A stretch of 64,000 nucleotides of DNA from Dehalococcoidia bacterium (GCA_041653995.1 JBAZEK010000004.1:62001-126000), one strand, 5' to 3'. Positions 18,929 to 27,792 are shown, counted from the stretch's first letter. Numbers and translations are program-made. Notes: generated by a model from the sequence alone, not told the origin.

Positions 18929-19165
18929 ATGTGCCTCGCTGTTCCAGTCAAGATAACCCACATCGAAGGTGAACAGGCCGATGTTGATATCGGAGGCGTC
19001 AGCCGAAAGGTCAGCATCGCTCTCACGCCGGAAGCTCAAATAGGTGACTACGTCCTGCTACATACAGGATATGCCATTAATGTGCTTGACGAAGCTGAAG
19101 CGAAGGAAACGCTGGATATTCTCGAGCGCCTGGTTGCCGCGGACGGCGGCGGCGCCTTGCAGTAG
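18929..19165 (+). CDS. hypC: Hydrogenase assembly chaperone HypC
   Basis: A 78-residue HypC/HupF protein. It begins MCLAVPVKI; Cys2, exposed after loss of the initiator Met, binds the iron of the Fe(CN)2CO unit together with HypD, and later hands it to the hydrogenase large subunit. A conserved His is present at position 45 (LLHTGYAI). The MCLAVP N-terminus makes the start certain, yet no ribosome site precedes it; the promoter lies immediately upstream. hypD follows after an unrelated lipoprotein gene instead of directly. Confidence 0.97.
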   Translation: MCLAVPVKITHIEGEQADVDIGGVSRKVSIALTPEAQIGDYVLLHTGYAINVLDEAEAKETLDILERLVAADGGGALQ

Positions 19166-19221
19166 ATCGGCATAAGGCGAGCCCGGAACAGCCCGCTCTT
19201 AATTCGTGAGGAGGGAATCCG

Positions 19222-20247
19222 ATGAAAATCAACAGACTATTAGCAGCATCAGCTTTGATCATTGCAGCCTTCAGCATGGTCGTCACGGCCTGCTCTATCG
19301 AGCCGGCAGCAGTCCCTGACCAGACTCCCTCAGATATACCCAAGCAGACCACCATCGCAACCCCACCGGCGGAAAATATCACGCCTGAAAGCGTGCCCAT
19401 AGAGGGCAAAACCGAAGCTGCCAGTCAATCTGTAAACCTGCACAAGCTGGTATTTATCTCCGGCACCAATGATGATGAGGGCCCTCAGATGTACACGGCC
19501 AATGAAGACGGAAGCAACTGGCAAAGGCTGACTAAAAACAAGACCGGGGGGGAACGGTTCCCCCGGTGGTCGCCCGACGGTAAAATAATTGCCTTTTTCA
19601 CAGATATGGACGGGTACTGGCACATTTATTCCATCGATGCGGATGGAAGCAACCAGATACGCCTTACTAATACCGATGCCGACGATGCCTTCCCGGCATG
19701 GTCACCCGATAGCCAAAAGATCGCCTTTTCATCCAACCGCGACGGCAATGATCAGCTATACGTAATGAATGCCGATGGCAGCAATCAGGTACGACTGACC
19801 AATAACTCTTTTAAAGATGCCGCCCCCTGCTGGTCGCCTGACGGAAACCGTATAGCCTTCATGAGCGATAGGGACGGCAACGCCGAGATATACGTCATGC
19901 GCTCCGATGGTTCCAACCAGACCAGGATCACCGACAAACCCCAGGTCGATTCATACCCCGTATGGTCGCCCGATGGAAACCGTATAGCCTTTCAATCCAA
20001 CGAAAACGGCAATTTCGAGGTTTACGTCATGTATCCGGATGGCAGCGGACGCACCCGCTTAACGTCCGGCCTGACCGATAACAAGTATCCTGCATGGTCT
20101 CCGGACGGCAGCAAGATCGTCTTTTATTCCAAACGTGATTGCATCAACGATAACGGGGAAATCTATATAATGAACGCCGACGGCAGCAATCAAACCCGTA
20201 TAACGCGTAGCGAATGCAGTGATACAGGATTAGCCGACTGGCGCTGA
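19222..20247 (+). CDS. TolB-like PD40 beta-propeller lipoprotein
   Basis: A 341-residue exported protein. A signal peptide ends in VTAC (Cys24 lipidated), followed by a proline-rich linker to about residue 75, then about six PD40 repeats of roughly 42 residues with the cores WSPDG.IAF.S and YVMNADGSNQ.RLT. These form a beta-propeller like the C-terminal domain of TolB and usually bind proteins or glycans. The repeats are close to each other in sequence, suggesting recent internal duplication. GGAGGG lies seven bases before the ATG, unlike the flanking hyp genes, which lack such sites. Its position between hypC and hypD looks like an insertion. Confidence 0.9.
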   Translation: MKINRLLAASALIIAAFSMVVTACSIEPAAVPDQTPSDIPKQTTIATPPAENITPESVPIEGKTEAASQSVNLHKLVFISGTNDDEGPQMYTANEDGSNWQRLTKNKTGGERFPRWSPDGKIIAFFTDMDGYWHIYSIDADGSNQIRLTNTDADDAFPAWSPDSQKIAFSSNRDGNDQLYVMNADGSNQVRLTNNSFKDAAPCWSPDGNRIAFMSDRDGNAEIYVMRSDGSNQTRITDKPQVDSYPVWSPDGNRIAFQSNENGNFEVYVMYPDGSGRTRLTSGLTDNKYPAWSPDGSKIVFYSKRDCINDNGEIYIMNADGSNQTRITRSECSDTGLADWR

Positions 20248-20316
20248 GCCCGATAGCTTACAACGGGCCCTGGCCCTGCCGGATGAGATCGGCTGTACCT
20301 ATCCATTTCGTTCAAG

Positions 20317-20322
20317 TACAAT
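20317..20322 (+). promoter_or_regulatory. Possible -10 element just before hypD
   Basis: TACAAT nine bases before the hypD ATG, within AGTACAATT, a sequence also present at the hypF promoter. The -35 match (TGTACC at 20294) is poor. If used, the hypD transcript would be leaderless or nearly so. Confidence 0.35.
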
Positions 20323-20331
20323 TGTGGCCTG

Positions 20332-21423
20332 ATGAAATTCATCGACGAATTCCGCGATCCGGATCTGGCCCGCAAGCTGGCCGATAAAATTGCACGGATC
20401 TCCACCAGGCCGGCACGTCTCATGGAGTTCTGCGGCGGGCATACCGTAGCCATAATGCGAAACGGCATCAGACAGCTACTACCCCCGCATATCGAGATGC
20501 TTTCCGGTCCCGGATGCCCTGTGTGCGTTACAGCCAATCGCGATATCGACAGGGCCATCGCCCTCTCCCAGGTCCCCGGTGTGATCATCACGACTTTTGG
20601 AGATATGCTAAAAGTGCCGGGCAGCTATTCAAGCCTGCAGCAGGCCCGCGCGGCAGGCGGAGATATCCGCATTGTATATTCCACCCAGGACGCATTGCAG
20701 GCAGCCCGTGATAATCCTGACAGGGCAGCGATCTTCCTGGGTGTGGGGTTCGAGACAACGGCGCCCACCGTGGCCTCTGCTGTTCTGCAGGCGGAAAGGG
20801 AGAGGATCGATAACTTTTACGTCCTCTGCCATCTCAAAATGACGCCCCCCGCCATGCGGGCATTGCTCGACCTGGGTGAGATCCGCCTGAACGGCATCAT
20901 CTGCCCCGGCCATGTCAGTACGATTATAGGGACGAAGCCTTATGAAGCCTATGCCAGGGACTACGGCGTGGCATGTGTTGTTGCAGGCTTTGAGCCTGTA
21001 GATATTTTACAGGCAGTCGAGATGCTGGTTCAGCAGATCGAAGACGGCATCGCGCGTGTCGACATTGCATATACACGCGGCGTCAAGCCGGAGGGTAATG
21101 TCAGGGCGCAGGATTTAATGAATGGCGTCTTCCATACCGCAGATGCCTGCTGGCGAGGTATAGGAGACATCCCACAAAGCGGATTGAGCCTGAAAAACAG
21201 ATACGACCGCTTCGACGCCACCCGGAGGTTCGAGGTCGAGTTGCCCCCCGTTAGAGAGCACTCCGGCTGCCGCTGCGGGGAGATACTGCGAGGCGTCATC
21301 AGGCCGTTGGACTGCGGGCTGTTCGGTAAAGCATGTACGCCGGAAAATCCGGTGGGTCCCTGTATGGTCTCTTCGGAGGGAAGCTGTGCCGCCTATTATC
21401 AGTACGGAGTATACGATGGGTGA
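20332..21423 (+). CDS. hypD: Hydrogenase formation protein HypD
   Basis: A 363-residue Fe-S protein that works with HypC to assemble the Fe(CN)2CO cofactor of NiFe hydrogenases. Conserved motifs are all present: EFCGGHT with Cys34, GPGCPVC with Cys62 and Cys65, FGDMLKVPG, the GVGFETTAPT segment, and a C-terminal cysteine cluster (SGCRCGEILRG, FGKACTPENPVGPCMVSSEGSCAAYY) holding the 4Fe-4S cluster. No ribosome site precedes the ATG. hypE overlaps its end by eight bases, so HypD and HypE should be translated in a coupled way. Confidence 0.97.
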   Translation: MKFIDEFRDPDLARKLADKIARISTRPARLMEFCGGHTVAIMRNGIRQLLPPHIEMLSGPGCPVCVTANRDIDRAIALSQVPGVIITTFGDMLKVPGSYSSLQQARAAGGDIRIVYSTQDALQAARDNPDRAAIFLGVGFETTAPTVASAVLQAERERIDNFYVLCHLKMTPPAMRALLDLGEIRLNGIICPGHVSTIIGTKPYEAYARDYGVACVVAGFEPVDILQAVEMLVQQIEDGIARVDIAYTRGVKPEGNVRAQDLMNGVFHTADACWRGIGDIPQSGLSLKNRYDRFDATRRFEVELPPVREHSGCRCGEILRGVIRPLDCGLFGKACTPENPVGPCMVSSEGSCAAYYQYGVYDG

Positions 21424-22420
21424 AAAGATTTTACTGGCCCACGGAAGCGGCAGCAGATTGAGCCACGATCTCATCTCCAAAGTGCTGGCGCCCTCTATTA
21501 TGAACCCAGTGCTCGCACATATGGACGATTCAGCCGTGTTGGAGATGTCAGGCAGACTGGCATTCACCACCGACAGCTATGTAGTCAGTCCTATTTTCTT
21601 TCCGGGTGGGGATATAGGCAGGCTGGCTATCTGTGGCACGGTCAACGATTTATCCATGAGCGGAGCAAGGCCGCTCTATATAAGCCTGGCGCTGATAATC
21701 GAAGAGGGGCTGGATATCGATGACCTGCGGCAAATTATGGCATCCGTAAAAGATACCGCTGCGGAGGCAGGTGTCCAGATAGTCACGGGCGATACTAAAG
21801 TTGTAGATCGCGGCAAAGCAGACCGCCTGTTTATCAATACTGCTGGCATCGGTTTGATCGAAGGCGGCACAGATATATCCGGCTCCAATGCCAGGCCGGG
21901 CGATAAAATAATCTTGAGCGGGGGCATCGGCGAACACGGGATGGCCGTGATGAGCCAGCGCGAGGGTTTGCATCTTTCTCTACCTGTGGCCAGCGACTGT
22001 GCTCCCCTGAACCATCTGGTATCGGCAATGCTTTCTGTCAGCAAAAATATTCACAGCCTGCGCGATCCTACCAGGGGAGGATTGGCCTCGACTCTCAACG
22101 AATTCGCCAAACAGTCAGATGTCGGCATTATCATAGAAGAGGAAAAAATCCCCGTTCACGATGGTGTACGTGGGGCCTGCGAATTGCTTGGACTCGATCC
22201 CCTCTATATAGCCAACGAGGGCAAGCTAATTGCCGCGGTGACTGAAGCTGATTCCGGCAAAGTCCTGTCAGCTATGAAGAAGAACAAATACGCCCGGCAT
22301 GCGGTGGCCATCGGCCAAGTAACGGCCGAGCACAGGGGCAGGGTGGTGATGAAGACCCGTATTGGATCATCGCGCATCGTTGATATGCCTGTTGGAGAGA
22401 TACTGCCGCGCATATGTTGA
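21416..22420 (+). CDS. hypE: Carbamoyl dehydratase HypE
   Basis: A 334-residue PurM-like ATPase. HypE receives a carbamoyl group from HypF on its C-terminal cysteine and dehydrates it to the thiocyanate that becomes the cyanide ligand. The protein ends in PRIC, so the acceptor cysteine is intact as the final residue. GDIGRLAICGTVNDLSMSGA, GDTKVVDRG and LRDPTRGGLA are family motifs for ATP binding and dimer formation. ATG 21416 is preferred over a GTG 30 bases upstream because it has a CGGAG site and gives the usual N-terminus. It overlaps hypD by eight bases and is followed seven bases later by a maturation protease. Confidence 0.97.
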   Translation: MGEKILLAHGSGSRLSHDLISKVLAPSIMNPVLAHMDDSAVLEMSGRLAFTTDSYVVSPIFFPGGDIGRLAICGTVNDLSMSGARPLYISLALIIEEGLDIDDLRQIMASVKDTAAEAGVQIVTGDTKVVDRGKADRLFINTAGIGLIEGGTDISGSNARPGDKIILSGGIGEHGMAVMSQREGLHLSLPVASDCAPLNHLVSAMLSVSKNIHSLRDPTRGGLASTLNEFAKQSDVGIIIEEEKIPVHDGVRGACELLGLDPLYIANEGKLIAAVTEADSGKVLSAMKKNKYARHAVAIGQVTAEHRGRVVMKTRIGSSRIVDMPVGEILPRIC

Positions 22421-22427
22421 GCAATAT

Positions 22428-22892
22428 ATGAAGAGGCCGGGCATAATGGTACTTGGCATCGGCAATCTGCTCTGCCGCGATGACGGCATCGGCGTTCGCA
22501 CCGTTATGGAGATGCGGGGACAGGGCAAATACAGCGGCGTCCGCCTCATAGATGGAGGTACCAGCCCGGATCTCATATCACTATTGGACGACGATGTTGA
22601 CAGGCTAATTATTGTGGACGCGCTACGGGGCGGCGGACTCCCCGGCGATATTTACCGCTTTGACCTGCCTGAAAAAAATATAGCTGACGGGACAACCACT
22701 TCTTTGCACGGGATGGGCATACTCGATAGCCTGAAACTTATCAGACAACTCGGACAGCAACCTCCGCAGGTAACTGTGATCGGTATCGAGCCCGCCGATG
22801 TATCTCACGGCCTTCGCCTTTCACCTGTTATAGAAGCGAAATTACCTGATGTCATCCGGGCTGTGAAAAGCGAGATTGACCGGCCGGATTGA
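22428..22892 (+). CDS. Hydrogenase maturation protease (HycI/HybD family)
   Basis: A 154-residue endopeptidase of family M52/A31, which removes the C-terminal tail of the NiFe-hydrogenase large subunit after nickel insertion. Motifs: GIGNLLCRDDGIG at residues 10-22 with the metal-binding acidic residues, DGGTSPDL, IIVDAL, a conserved LHG and GIEPADVSHG. The DDG form is closer to HycI than to HybD. ATG 22428, seven bases after hypE, fits better than the start 66 bases upstream inside hypE. No hydrogenase large subunit is in the window, so its substrate is encoded elsewhere. Confidence 0.9.
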   Translation: MKRPGIMVLGIGNLLCRDDGIGVRTVMEMRGQGKYSGVRLIDGGTSPDLISLLDDDVDRLIIVDALRGGGLPGDIYRFDLPEKNIADGTTTSLHGMGILDSLKLIRQLGQQPPQVTVIGIEPADVSHGLRLSPVIEAKLPDVIRAVKSEIDRPD

Positions 22893-22961
22893 AATAGGCT
22901 GCCGGTTATGCTTAAATTGGATTAATTTAGAGATGCAGTCAGCTTAAGGTAAACTTGAAAA

Positions 22962-23231
22962 ATGAGCCCCAAAGAATTCGCTCAGGACGTAAAAGACAAG
23001 GCTTTCATACGGCAGAAAAGGGTCTGCGCGTATTGCGGCAACGCGATAGAAGTAGATTCCGGCTACGCCCACCTTAAGAAGCCGGCTGAACTGGGCGGCG
23101 ATACTTCGCTACATAACTGCGTCATACTCTGCCAGAAATGCCACTTACAATACGGCCATATAGGAAAGTGGGCAAAATTCGTCATCACCCAAGACTATCC
23201 CCATTTCTCGGCTGACGGCATGCCGCACTGA
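22962..23231 (+). CDS. Small HNH-type nuclease-like protein
   Basis: An 89-residue protein with a zinc-binding CAYC pair (residues 22-25), the HNH core AHLKKPAELGG with Asn and His following in NCVILCQKCHLQYGH, where the second CxxC pair lies. This is the arrangement of small HNH domains. No other domain is attached. It could be a nicking enzyme or simply a nucleic-acid-binding relative. A weak AAGG site precedes the ATG. Nothing nearby (no phage or restriction genes) indicates a role. Confidence 0.75.
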   Translation: MSPKEFAQDVKDKAFIRQKRVCAYCGNAIEVDSGYAHLKKPAELGGDTSLHNCVILCQKCHLQYGHIGKWAKFVITQDYPHFSADGMPH

Positions 23232-23308
23232 TAGTCAACCTGCACAGGCCATTAAGAAATACGTTGGCCACTAAATACGGCCCATCAAATCCCGCATTAT
23301 CGGTCTTC

Positions 23309-24484
23309 TTAAAGCTGGCCCAGGTTGATTATGTCATCTGAAATGCTATACTCGTACTGTGTGCCCTTCACCACGACCTTCCAGATGCCATAGCTTCCTG
23401 CAGTTCGTTCACCGGACGGGTTGAAAGTTATGGAACCGCTGGCCCCGGGATAATTGTTTCCGACAGCCAACAGCGCATCCCTGATCGCGCCACCTTTATA
23501 GGTATTAGCCTTTTGCAGAGCTAATGCGATCAGGTTGATACTGTCATAGATGGTATCGCAATAAATGGTGGGAGCGAATTGATATGCATTGTTGAAGTTG
23601 TAGGCGAAAGCTTTGTAAACGGCGGATTGCTTGTCCGGCACCGGCACAGTTCCCGTCACAGCCTTTTCCATAAACCTGGTAGCGTCGAGATACTTATCCA
23701 ACGGCATGTCGTAAGAACCGTCCACCGTTATCCAGGGTAGATTATCCAAGCCGGTCTTGAGCGCCTGCGCGTAGACAACGGCTCCATCGGCGTACAGCCC
23801 GACATGCAGTACACAATCCGGCCCGGCTTCCTTAATAGTATTAAGCTCCGACAGATAGCTTAGCTTGGCAGGGTCATACGCCAGAGATGCGACGATCTCC
23901 GCATCTCCCTTTAAATAATCCCTGGCCATCGCCTCAATCCCTTTGCCATAGATCGTATCCTGGACAAGCATGGCAACCTTTTTATAGCCTTTATCTTTAA
24001 TTAGACTGGAAACAACACCCCCCTGCAAAGAATCGCTGGGGCAGGTTCTATAAGTCCACTTAGACCAGCTGTAATCGGAGAGGGCGCTGGACGTTGCTGA
24101 TGGCGATACGAGCAGTACTCCCTTGCTTTCCAGGTATGGTCCTGCCGACATCACGGCTTCGCTGTTGTCGCAGCCTACCATGACCTGAATTTTCTGTTCT
24201 TCAACCAGCTTGTGAATTGCGTAAAGCGCGGTGGCCGCAGACGGCCCCTGGTCCTCTATGACAAGACGGAGCTTTTTGCCATCCAGGCCTCCACGCCCAT
24301 TGATCTCATCCACTGCAAGCTGGGCGGCCTTAACCAAATTGGGGCCGGCAGCCGGTGCGCTGGTAAGAGATAAAACGCAGCCGATGGGAATGTCTGCCGG
24401 CAATTCCTGCTGGGGAACACAGGCCGGGATCGTGCATAGAGCCAATACCGCAACTATAATCAGAGTCAGGAAAGTTGTTCTCAT
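23309..24484 (-). CDS. LivK-like periplasmic-binding lipoprotein
   Basis: A 391-residue solute-binding protein of the branched-chain amino acid ABC transporter type (peripla_BP_6 fold). A signal peptide ends in the lipobox IPAC (Cys22), then PIGCVLSLTSAPAAGPNLVKAAQLAVDEING opens the first lobe. Typical motifs follow: KLRLVIEDQGPS, VMVGCDNSEAVMSAGPYLESKGVLLVSPSATS, and GSITFNPSGERT near the end. The ligand could be an amino acid, amide or aromatic acid. The permease and ATPase genes that usually sit next to it are absent, so it is an orphan here. A GGGAG site precedes the ATG. Confidence 0.9.
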   Translation of the reverse strand: MRTTFLTLIIVAVLALCTIPACVPQQELPADIPIGCVLSLTSAPAAGPNLVKAAQLAVDEINGRGGLDGKKLRLVIEDQGPSAATALYAIHKLVEEQKIQVMVGCDNSEAVMSAGPYLESKGVLLVSPSATSSALSDYSWSKWTYRTCPSDSLQGGVVSSLIKDKGYKKVAMLVQDTIYGKGIEAMARDYLKGDAEIVASLAYDPAKLSYLSELNTIKEAGPDCVLHVGLYADGAVVYAQALKTGLDNLPWITVDGSYDMPLDKYLDATRFMEKAVTGTVPVPDKQSAVYKAFAYNFNNAYQFAPTIYCDTIYDSINLIALALQKANTYKGGAIRDALLAVGNNYPGASGSITFNPSGERTAGSYGIWKVVVKGTQYEYSISDDIINLGQL

Positions 24485-24534
24485 AATAAACTCCCGGGCA
24501 AACTTATTGCCAGTTTCTGTCTGTGGATGCCATT

Positions 24535-24543
24535 ATTATAGCA
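24535..24543 (-). promoter_or_regulatory. Extended -10 promoter for the LivK-like gene
   Basis: Minus-strand TGCTATAAT, a perfect extended -10 (TGnTATAAT). No good -35, as is common with extended -10 promoters. Leader about 44 bases. Confidence 0.5.
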
Positions 24544-24573
24544 TTTCCCAACCATGCTTATCAGATGCAATTT

Positions 24574-24602
24574 TTTACTGATTCAGACAATCAATGTAAA
24601 AT
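24574..24602 (+). promoter_or_regulatory. Promoter for the multi-PAS HD-GYP gene
   Basis: TTTACT (24574-24579), 17-base spacer, TAAAAT (24597-24602). The leader to ATG 24664 would be about 55 bases and includes an AGGAGGG ribosome site. Confidence 0.5.
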
Positions 24603-24663
24603 AGTCGGGTAAAGTCTGGTTATTCCCTGTATCGATTACGGGCAAGGGATCACAGGAGGGCGG

Positions 24664-26916
24664 ATGCAGGTAACCCGGAGCAGTTTTATGGACGTGATTT
24701 CCGACAGGACAGATGTCCTGAGAATATTGCCGGAGGCGGCGGCAGAACTTTGTACCGCCCTTTTCAGGAACTCTCCTGCAGGTATTTATATCACGCGCGA
24801 CGGCAAGTTTATTTACACTAATATCGAGTTCCGCCATATCACCGGCTACAGCCAGGACGAGCTGTCCGGCAAGGACTACCAGCGCCTGATCAATCCGCGC
24901 TATCGGCAGAAACCGAAGCAGAACATAGCCTCTCTCTTTGAAGAAGACGAAGGCACCAGCCACGAGTTTAAAATCACCACCCGCGAAGGTAAGAAGCGAT
25001 GGATAGCCGAAAAGATTACTTATTTCAAATATGGCGGAAACTGGCTGACGCTGGGCCACTGGCTGGATATAACGGAGCACCACTCGGTAGAAAAAGCCTG
25101 GCATGAGGCTGAAAGGCGCTTCCAGCTTGCTTTCGAGGATCTCTCCACCGGCCTCACCATTATCAGCATGGAAGGTATCTTCCTCAAGGTCAACAAGTCC
25201 TTCTGCGATATGGTTGGCTACGAGGAAAGGGAGATACTTGAGAGCCGTTATGATGATATGCTGCCGACTCAGGAGCGGGAAGCAGGCGGCGATATCATGT
25301 CTCTTTTCCTGTCGCTGGATAAACCGGAATTACCGATACAGAGGCGGCTGCAGGCCAGAGACGGACGAATTATATGGGTGGCCATGAGCATATCGCTTAT
25401 CGGAGATAATGAGGCCGGCCCGTCGTATTTCATCATCCATTTCCAGGATATAACCGAGCAGAAAAGGATTGAGGACGGTTTAAAAGAAGAGGAGCGTCTT
25501 TATCGCCAGGTGGTCGACCTTTCGCTGGAACCTGTCGCCATAACGGACCTTGACTGCCATATTACACACACATCAGGAAAGCTGCTACTTCTGCTTGGAT
25601 GCGAAAAGGGGGACTTGCTGGGAAACGGCCTTGAGAGTCTTATACCTGACTCACAGCCTCGAGATATCCGGGCCGGCATCATGGACTGCGTCAGCAATAA
25701 GCAGCATAAGGAGATGGATATTACTCTGCAGCGAAAGGATGGCTCTCAACTGCCCTGCCGCATGCGGATCGCCTGGATAGATAACGAGCTGGGAACGCCG
25801 GCCTGCCTGATCTTCAGCTTCAGGGTGTCTGACGATCAGGCGGAACAACCATCTGCGAAGGTGACGCTGGAGACCGGCCCTGCAACCTCGGCACGCCAAG
25901 AACCGCCGCAGTCGGCAATGCCGTTTGACATCGCTGCCACTGCCGTCATGTTAATTAACCAGGATACAACTTTAGCGGCAGTCAACACCGGCTTTGAGGC
26001 TCTATCCGGCTATTCAAAAGAGGAAGTCGAGGGGAAGAAAAGCTGGATAGAATTTGTGGCCGCCGATGACCAGCCCAGGCTTAAACGCTATCACCTGCTG
26101 CGCCAGATCGATCCCGAATCCGCCCCCAGCACCTTCGAGTTCAAATTCGCCTGCAGGGACGGCTCTACCAGGGACGTAGTCGTATATATGAGCCCGGTGC
26201 AGGGTACGGGACAATTAACGGCAACCATCATCGATCTCGCCACGCATAAGAAGGCTGAGGTCGCAGAAAAAGAGGCGCAGGATGAGGAGATCGGCTACCT
26301 GAGGCGCACAGAAGAGCAGGTTGAGAGCAGCCTTGAACAGCTTCATCAGACGGTGCGCGATATAGTTGCGGCCATGGCACGCATTATCGAGATGAGAGAT
26401 CCGTATACCGCAGGCCACCAGGAGCGCGTTGCAAAGCTGGCCGTCGCTATAGCCGGAGAAATGGGGATGTCCCAGGATCAATTGGAAGGCATTGAGATAG
26501 CCGCAAAGATCCATGATATAGGCAAGGTCTACGTGCCGATGGAGATTCTCAGCAAACCGGGCACGCTGACAGCTATAGAGCGCCAGATTATCCAGACACA
26601 TGCTCAGGGCAGCTACGAAATGCTCAAGCCGGTGGAGTTCCCCTGGCCGATTGCCGAAGTATCGTTGCAGCATCACGAGAGGCTGGACGGCTCGGGCTAT
26701 CCTCGCGGACTGAAAGGGGACGAGATTTGCATCGATGCCAGAATCCTGATGGTGGCCGATGTAGTCGAAGCCATGACTTTTCCCCGGCCTTACCGACCCG
26801 GCCTGGGCATAGAGGCGGCACTGCAGGAGATCTCAGAAAAAGCCGGAGTTCTATATGACGGAGACGTTGCCGCCATCTGCCTTCGCCTGTTCCGCGAGAA
26901 CGGTTTCTCGTTCTAG
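24664..26916 (+). CDS. Multi-PAS HD-GYP cyclic-di-GMP phosphodiesterase
   Basis: A 750-residue cytosolic sensor with about four PAS units (roughly residues 25-140, 150-270, 275-390 and 415-525), a short coiled coil, and an HD-GYP domain at about 560-745. Catalytic motifs are intact: His617-Asp618 in HDIGK, HHE at 670-672 and GYP at 678-680. It should degrade c-di-GMP in response to small ligands or redox state. The HD-GYP half closely matches that of 13486-15063, including long identical stretches around FPWPIAE and HHERLDGSGYP. AGGAGGG lies four bases before the ATG; a second ATG at 24691 is possible. Confidence 0.93.
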   Translation: MQVTRSSFMDVISDRTDVLRILPEAAAELCTALFRNSPAGIYITRDGKFIYTNIEFRHITGYSQDELSGKDYQRLINPRYRQKPKQNIASLFEEDEGTSHEFKITTREGKKRWIAEKITYFKYGGNWLTLGHWLDITEHHSVEKAWHEAERRFQLAFEDLSTGLTIISMEGIFLKVNKSFCDMVGYEEREILESRYDDMLPTQEREAGGDIMSLFLSLDKPELPIQRRLQARDGRIIWVAMSISLIGDNEAGPSYFIIHFQDITEQKRIEDGLKEEERLYRQVVDLSLEPVAITDLDCHITHTSGKLLLLLGCEKGDLLGNGLESLIPDSQPRDIRAGIMDCVSNKQHKEMDITLQRKDGSQLPCRMRIAWIDNELGTPACLIFSFRVSDDQAEQPSAKVTLETGPATSARQEPPQSAMPFDIAATAVMLINQDTTLAAVNTGFEALSGYSKEEVEGKKSWIEFVAADDQPRLKRYHLLRQIDPESAPSTFEFKFACRDGSTRDVVVYMSPVQGTGQLTATIIDLATHKKAEVAEKEAQDEEIGYLRRTEEQVESSLEQLHQTVRDIVAAMARIIEMRDPYTAGHQERVAKLAVAIAGEMGMSQDQLEGIEIAAKIHDIGKVYVPMEILSKPGTLTAIERQIIQTHAQGSYEMLKPVEFPWPIAEVSLQHHERLDGSGYPRGLKGDEICIDARILMVADVVEAMTFPRPYRPGLGIEAALQEISEKAGVLYDGDVAAICLRLFRENGFSF

Positions 26917-26962
26917 CCTTTAGCTGTAGCGACTTATCCGCTCGCAGTCAATGATTCAGTTC

Positions 26963-27730
26963 TCATATATTAATTCCGGGTTTCTGCCGTGTCGGCGGAC
27001 CGTCTCTTTGCCTGAGCGCTTCATACATAACCACAGCAGCCGCCACAGAAGCATTAAGTGACATTATCTTGCCCTTCATCGGTATGGAGACCACCCAATC
27101 ACACCTCCGGCGTACCAGATCCGACAGGCCCCGCCCCTCACCTCCGATCACTATGGCCGTCGGCAGCGTGAAATCCATGGCGCGGTAATCGGTCTGCCCG
27201 TCCATGTCTATGCCCGTAACCCATATGCCGTTTTTCTTGAGTGTAACCACAGCCTGGGCGATGTTGGCTACCCTGGCTATATTCACATACTCTACAGCTC
27301 CTGCCGACGCTTTGACCACCGCCGGAGTAATGCCGGCAGCCCTCCGCTCACGGACAATGACCCCGTGAACGCCTGTGGCCTCGGCGGTCCTCAATATGGC
27401 TCCCAGATTATGGGGATCCTCAATACCATCCAGTAACAGGTACAAAGGCTTGTCGGGTTTTACCAGCGAGATGTCGATCAGTTCGCCCAGGTCGATTAAT
27501 TCTTTTACTTCGGCGAAGGCTATTACACCCTGGCTTGAGCCTGTGGAGCTTTGCTTTTCCAATATCCGTCTGTCAACGAATTCAACGGGGACTCCTCTGG
27601 CCCTTGACAGGTTTAAGATCAGTTCCACGGCCCCGTGCCTTCTGATATTGCTATCCAGCATTATCTTACTGACCGGCCGGCCGGCTTTTAGGGCCTCGAT
27701 CAGGGGATTCCTTCCCTCGATTATCTCCAC
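26963..27730 (-). CDS. rlmB: 23S rRNA 2'-O-methyltransferase, RlmB/SpoU family
   Basis: A 255-residue SPOUT methyltransferase. The N-terminal EGRNPLIEAL domain is the substrate-binding L30e-like part; the C-terminal half has the three SpoU motifs: DGIEDPHNLGAILRTAEATG, IVIGGEGRGL and IPMKGKIMSLNASVAAAVVMYE, which form the trefoil knot that binds S-adenosylmethionine. The family methylates the ribose of a guanosine in 23S rRNA (G2251 in E. coli) or a tRNA position. It is the downstream gene of a short minus-strand run. Confidence 0.92.
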   Translation of the reverse strand: MEIIEGRNPLIEALKAGRPVSKIMLDSNIRRHGAVELILNLSRARGVPVEFVDRRILEKQSSTGSSQGVIAFAEVKELIDLGELIDISLVKPDKPLYLLLDGIEDPHNLGAILRTAEATGVHGVIVRERRAAGITPAVVKASAGAVEYVNIARVANIAQAVVTLKKNGIWVTGIDMDGQTDYRAMDFTLPTAIVIGGEGRGLSDLVRRRCDWVVSIPMKGKIMSLNASVAAAVVMYEALRQRDGPPTRQKPGINI

Positions 27731-27792
27731 TTCGACCTGCCCGCAGGCGCCGCATAAAACGACGATTCACCGGCCGTTGTGGACAATGTATC

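Noticed and set aside
21386..21415. Upstream GTG start for hypE
   Set aside because: No ribosome site; ATG 21416 has one and gives the standard N-terminus.
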